Notes under the pieces: model-generated
What the model saw: only the letters and a program-made list of their open reading frames with translations
Told to the model about the DNA's origin: nothing
Databases searched by the model: none
Part shown: in pieces, positions 5,503 through 8,125 of the stretch
How positions within the stretch are numbered: position 1 is the first letter of the stretch
Layout of the letters: every line of letters starts with the position of its first letter
NCBI GenBank assembly: GCA_030598165.1
Contig: JAUVQL010000035.1
Span: forward strand, 1 to 8,125
DNA: 8,125 nt
Direction: 5' to 3'
Origin: Acidobacteriota bacterium
GTDB lineage: Bacteria > Acidobacteriota > Vicinamibacteria > Marinacidobacterales > SMYC01
Program-made: the position numbers and the translations under genes

Positions 5503-6156
5503 TCAACTACCAATCGAGCGAATGAGCTCGGCTAGTTTCCGGTATATCTCGTCTGGTGATCCTTTGCCGTCGACTCTGGCCACCCTCTGGGCATAGTAAT
5601 CCAGCAATGGCTTGGTCTGGCTGTCATAGACTTCCAAACGCTTACGTACCGTCTCTTCCTTGTCGTCATCGCGCTGAATGAGACCCGATGCGCCACAGTT
5701 GTCACAAACGCCTTCCTTCTGGGAAGGCTTGAAATGGACGTTGAAGACCGCACCACACTTGGGGCAGCTCCTGCGCCCGCCGATTCTCTTGACGAGCTCT
5801 TCGTTATCCACATGAATGTTGGCCACAAGCACCGGCGGCGCCTCGGTTCCCCCCAGAAGCCTGTCCAAAGCCTCCGCTTGAGGAAGTGTTCGCGGATACC
5901 CATCCAAAATGTATCCTCTTTGCGCATCGGGCTTGGCCAATCGTTCTTTGATGATCCCGAGCATGATGTCGTCGCTCACGAGCTGGCCGGCATCCATGAT
6001 TTTCTTGGCCTCTACGCCGAGTGGGGTCTCGTCTCGTACTGCCTGGCGCAATATATCGCCCGTTGAAATGTGTGGAAGCTCGAAATCCTCCGCAATTCTG
6101 ACCGCCTGCGTTCCCTTTCCCGCCCCTGGCGGTCCCAACAGCACGAGTCTCACCAT
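5503..6156 (-). CDS. adk: Adenylate kinase, long form with four-cysteine zinc LID
   Basis: Adenylate kinase interconverts ATP + AMP and 2 ADP in the cytosol. From ATG at 6154-6156 the protein is 217 residues, normal for the long bacterial form. Motifs in order are the P-loop GPPGAGKGT (8-16), the AMP-site STGDILR (31-37), DGYPRT (85-90, with Tyr where Phe is most common), RIGGRRS (124-130), and a LID domain with C131, C134, C151 and C154 that should bind structural zinc; QRDDDKEETVRKRL follows. An in-frame GTG at 6184-6186 would add ten residues lying mostly inside secY, so the ATG was preferred. The ATG is 13 bases after the secY stop codon, with a weak AGGCGAG upstream. Confidence 0.97.
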   Translation of the reverse strand: MVRLVLLGPPGAGKGTQAVRIAEDFELPHISTGDILRQAVRDETPLGVEAKKIMDAGQLVSDDIMLGIIKERLAKPDAQRGYILDGYPRTLPQAEALDRLLGGTEAPPVLVANIHVDNEELVKRIGGRRSCPKCGAVFNVHFKPSQKEGVCDNCGASGLIQRDDDKEETVRKRLEVYDSQTKPLLDYYAQRVARVDGKGSPDEIYRKLAELIRSIGS

Positions 6157-6169
6157 CGTCGTTACTCGC

Positions 6170-7555
6170 CTAACCTCTCCGTCCACGTACGCGTCCGCGT
6201 TTCATGAACCCGTCGTAATGTCGCATGATGAGCTGGCTCTCGATCTGTTGGACGGTATCCATCGCTACACCCACCACAATCAGCAACGAGGTGCCGCCAA
6301 AGTAAAAGGTAATCCCCAGTCCTTCCGTTATGAACGTTGGAAGCAAGGAGTCCAGCCAAGGTCCGATCACCGGGATCGGTGCCACTTTGAATCCGGCAAT
6401 GAGGAACTCGGGCAAGACCGCCACGGCAGCCAGGTAAACCGCACCACCCAGCGTCAGTCGAGTCAGAATCGAATCGATGTACTCAGCCGTCCGCTTACCG
6501 GGTCGGATGCCGGGAACGTAGCCACCGTACTTGCGCATGTTGTCGGCTACGTCTTCGGGATTGAAAATAATGGCTGTATAGAAATAGCAAAAGAAAATGA
6601 TGGCGGTTACGTAAATCAACGTATAAAGGGGCATCCCCCAAGCCAGTTGCTGTGCGATATTCGTCATCCAGGGACTGTTCGGAAAAAGAGAGGCGAACGT
6701 CTGCGGTAGAGCAATGATGGAGCTGGCAAAGATGACCGGGATGACGCCACCTGTGTTGACCCTGAGCGGCAAGTGAGTAGACTGTCCCTGGTACATGCGC
6801 CTTCCCACCACTCGCTTCGCATACTGGACGGGAATTCGCCTTTGTCCGCGCTCGACGAAAATGATGGCCGCAACGACCACAACCATGAAAGCGGCCAGGA
6901 GCAGTACTACAATGATCGAAGTCTCGCCGGTTGCAAGGTTCCGGATGGTACTGACGATCGCACTGGGAAAGCCCACGACGATACCGGCGAAAATGAGCAG
7001 ACTCATCCCGTTACCGACACCTCTTTCCGTAATCTGCTCACCGATCCACATGATGAAGACCGTACCGGCCGTCAAGGTCAAAATGGTCATCAAAGTGAAG
7101 GCCAGTCCTGGGCTGGGAACCAGAGTCGCCCCGCCCGTCATCGGTGTTTTCTGGAGGAATGCGGCAATCCCGGCCGACTGAATGACACTCAGGAGAACGG
7201 TTCCGTAACGGGTATACTGCGTTATCTTCCTTTTGCCGAGCTCCCCTTCCTTGGAGAGTTTCTCCAAGTAGGGCCAAACCACCGTCAACAACTGGAGAAT
7301 GATCGATGCGCTGATGTACGGCATGATCCCCAGTGCGAACACGGTGACTTTTGAGAGATTGCCTCCTGAGAACATGTCGACGAAGCCAAACCATGTCCCG
7401 CGGTTCTGCTCGAAAAATTCCGTCAAAGCCCGTGCATCCACACCGGGAGTGGGGACATGGTTTCCCAGGCGATAGACAGCGAGCATCGCTAGGGTGAACA
7501 GTACCCGGTTCCTGAGGTCCGGAATGCGAAATATGTTCTTCAGGCTTTCAATCAC
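6170..7555 (-). CDS. secY: Preprotein translocase subunit SecY, GTG start
   Basis: SecY is the channel-forming subunit of the SecYEG translocon in the cytoplasmic membrane. The 461 residues carry ten predicted membrane segments, at roughly 17-33, 71-93, 116-136, 152-172, 184-204, 214-234, 269-290, 309-331, 366-390 and 414-434. The plug region precedes segment 2 ([19 protein letters not shown]). The cytosolic loop between segments 6 and 7 has [17 protein letters not shown], and the loop between 8 and 9 has [15 protein letters not shown] with the Arg (351) at the SecA/ribosome contact site. The C-terminus is basic ([11 protein letters not shown]). The GTG start overlaps the rplO stop codon in GTGA; GGAGGT (7565-7570) lies 9 bases before it inside rplO, which implies translational coupling. 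This position after rplO is standard for the spc operon. Confidence 0.98.
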   Translation of the reverse strand: MIESLKNIFRIPDLRNRVLFTLAMLAVYRLGNHVPTPGVDARALTEFFEQNRGTWFGFVDMFSGGNLSKVTVFALGIMPYISASIILQLLTVVWPYLEKLSKEGELGKRKITQYTRYGTVLLSVIQSAGIAAFLQKTPMTGGATLVPSPGLAFTLMTILTLTAGTVFIMWIGEQITERGVGNGMSLLIFAGIVVGFPSAIVSTIRNLATGETSIIVVLLLAAFMVVVVAAIIFVERGQRRIPVQYAKRVVGRRMYQGQSTHLPLRVNTGGVIPVIFASSIIALPQTFASLFPNSPWMTNIAQQLAWGMPLYTLIYVTAIIFFCYFYTAIIFNPEDVADNMRKYGGYVPGIRPGKRTAEYIDSILTRLTLGGAVYLAAVAVLPEFLIAGFKVAPIPVIGPWLDSLLPTFITEGLGITFYFGGTSLLIVVGVAMDTVQQIESQLIMRHYDGFMKRGRVRGRRG

Positions 7556-8004
7556 GCCTTAACGACCTCCACACGGCCCCCGGCCGCCTCGATTTTGGCG
7601 CGAGCGCCAGCACTGATGTGATGTGCCTGTACGACCAACTTCTTAGTCAAATCGCCGTTGCCCAAGACTCTCACGCCGTCGTGGAGCTTTCGGACCACAC
7701 CGGTCGTAAGGAGCAACTCGGGAGACACCACAGAGCCCTCGTCGAAACGCTCGAGGTCGCGGACGTTGACCGTGACCCACTTTTTGGCGAACTTGTTGTG
7801 AAAACCTCGCTTGGGCACCCGACGAATGAGCGGCATCTGGCCGCCTTCGAATCCTCTCCGAAGCGAGTAGCCCGAACGGGACTTAGCACCATTGTGCCCA
7901 CGGCCCGCCGTCTTGCCGACACCCGATCCCGGCCCCCGACCTATGCGCTTGCGCGGACGGGTGGCACCCGACGCGGGCTCAAGTCTTTCCAATCCCAATC
8001 CCAT
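7552..8004 (-). CDS. rplO: 50S ribosomal protein L15
   Basis: L15 is a large-subunit assembly protein whose extended glycine- and arginine-rich N-terminus threads through 23S rRNA. From ATG at 8002-8004 the protein is 150 residues, the usual length. It starts [20 protein letters not shown] and continues with [20 protein letters not shown] (21-40), [18 protein letters not shown] (51-68) and a C-terminal [14 protein letters not shown]. An in-frame start further upstream (about 8079) was rejected because it would read through rpmD and add non-family sequence. GAGGAGG (8010-8016) sits 5 bases before the chosen ATG and overlaps the rpmD stop codon. The stop TGA overlaps the secY start. Confidence 0.97.
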   Translation of the reverse strand: MGLGLERLEPASGATRPRKRIGRGPGSGVGKTAGRGHNGAKSRSGYSLRRGFEGGQMPLIRRVPKRGFHNKFAKKWVTVNVRDLERFDEGSVVSPELLLTTGVVRKLHDGVRVLGNGDLTKKLVVQAHHISAGARAKIEAAGGRVEVVKA

Positions 8005-8009
8005 CAGGT

Positions 8010-8016
8010 CCTCCTC
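8010..8016 (-). promoter_or_regulatory. Ribosome-binding site deciding the rplO start
   Basis: GAGGAGG is a near-perfect Shine-Dalgarno 5 bases before the ATG at 8002-8004. It overlaps the rpmD TGA stop codon, so ribosomes that finish L30 are positioned at the L15 start. Confidence 0.75.
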
Positions 8017-8125
8017 AAGAGATGATTTGAACCAAGTGGGGAATTTTGTTGACCATGCCCCGGATCTCCGGGGTGTCAATTCTCTCGACCACCTGATTCA
8101 TTCGTCGAAGACCGAGTCCTTGCAC
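8015..8125 (-). CDS. rpmD: 50S ribosomal protein L30, C-terminal part (5' end beyond window)
   Basis: Thirty-six in-frame codons run from the window edge to a TGA stop. The translation includes [20 protein letters not shown] followed by [21 protein letters not shown] and the D-T-P-x-(I/V)-R-G-M-(I/V)-N-K motif are diagnostic of L30, whose full length is about 60 residues, so slightly over half is present. Its place directly upstream of rplO is the standard spc-operon order. L30 is a small 23S rRNA-binding protein of the 50S subunit, dispensable or absent in some bacteria. Confidence 0.93.
   Translation of the reverse strand: MQGLGLRRMNQVVERIDTPEIRGMVNKIPHLVQIIS

Noticed and set aside
6157..6186. 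Upstream GTG start for adk at 6184-6186
   Set aside because: It would add ten non-family residues mostly inside secY; the ATG at 6154-6156 gives the standard MVRLVLLGPPGAGKGT start.
5909..6709. Open frame of about 266 codons on the plus strand across adk and secY
   Set aside because: It lies wholly antisense to two firmly identified genes, its translation resembles no family, and it has no convincing ribosome-binding site. It reflects codon bias of the genes below it.
8005..8079. Upstream start for rplO giving 175 residues
   Set aside because: It would read through most of the visible rpmD in another frame; the ATG at 8002-8004 has an ideal ribosome-binding site and the family N-terminus.

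Overview
The window is a bacterial housekeeping block. It holds the end of the spc ribosomal-protein operon and the complete alpha operon on the minus strand. The 3' half of an elongation factor G gene converges on it from the plus strand. No mobile element, CRISPR array, tRNA, rRNA or defence-type gene is visible, and I found no new biological system. The unusual content is small: short tandem repeats between genes, and a long Lys/Ala tail on ribosomal protein L17.

Layout from left to right. Bases 1-969 (+) encode the C-terminal half of an EF-G whose domain IV motifs look like the second (EF-G II / FusA2-like) subfamily. Bases 970-1153 are non-coding and hold a tandem octamer array, a 9-bp GC-rich hairpin and a smaller hairpin with T-runs; together these probably end the ribosomal operon. 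Minus-strand genes, in transcription order from the right edge, are rpmD (L30, partial), rplO (L15), secY, adk, map, infA (IF-1), rpmJ (L36, 37 codons), rpsM (S13), rpsK (S11), rpsD (S4), rpoA and rplQ (L17). Spacing is tight throughout: rplO/secY overlap by 4 bases and map/infA by 8, and most other junctions are under 35 bases. Only two gaps are larger, rpsK-rpsD (92 bases) and infA-rpmJ (58 bases), and both hold short tandem repeats.

The genes form one growth-related unit: ribosomal proteins, the SecY translocon channel, adenylate kinase, methionine aminopeptidase, initiation factor 1 and the RNA polymerase alpha subunit. S4, L36 and adenylate kinase all keep the four-ligand zinc sites seen in many bacteria. 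Four essential genes start with GTG or TTG (rpsM, infA, secY, rpsD), and Shine-Dalgarno positions support these calls.

The gene order, the moderately GC-rich coding sequence, the EF-G II-like paralogue and the Lys/Ala-rich L17 tail suggest a Gram-negative-type, deep-branching bacterium, for example Acidobacteriota or a neighbouring phylum. That placement is inference from impression only and is weak.
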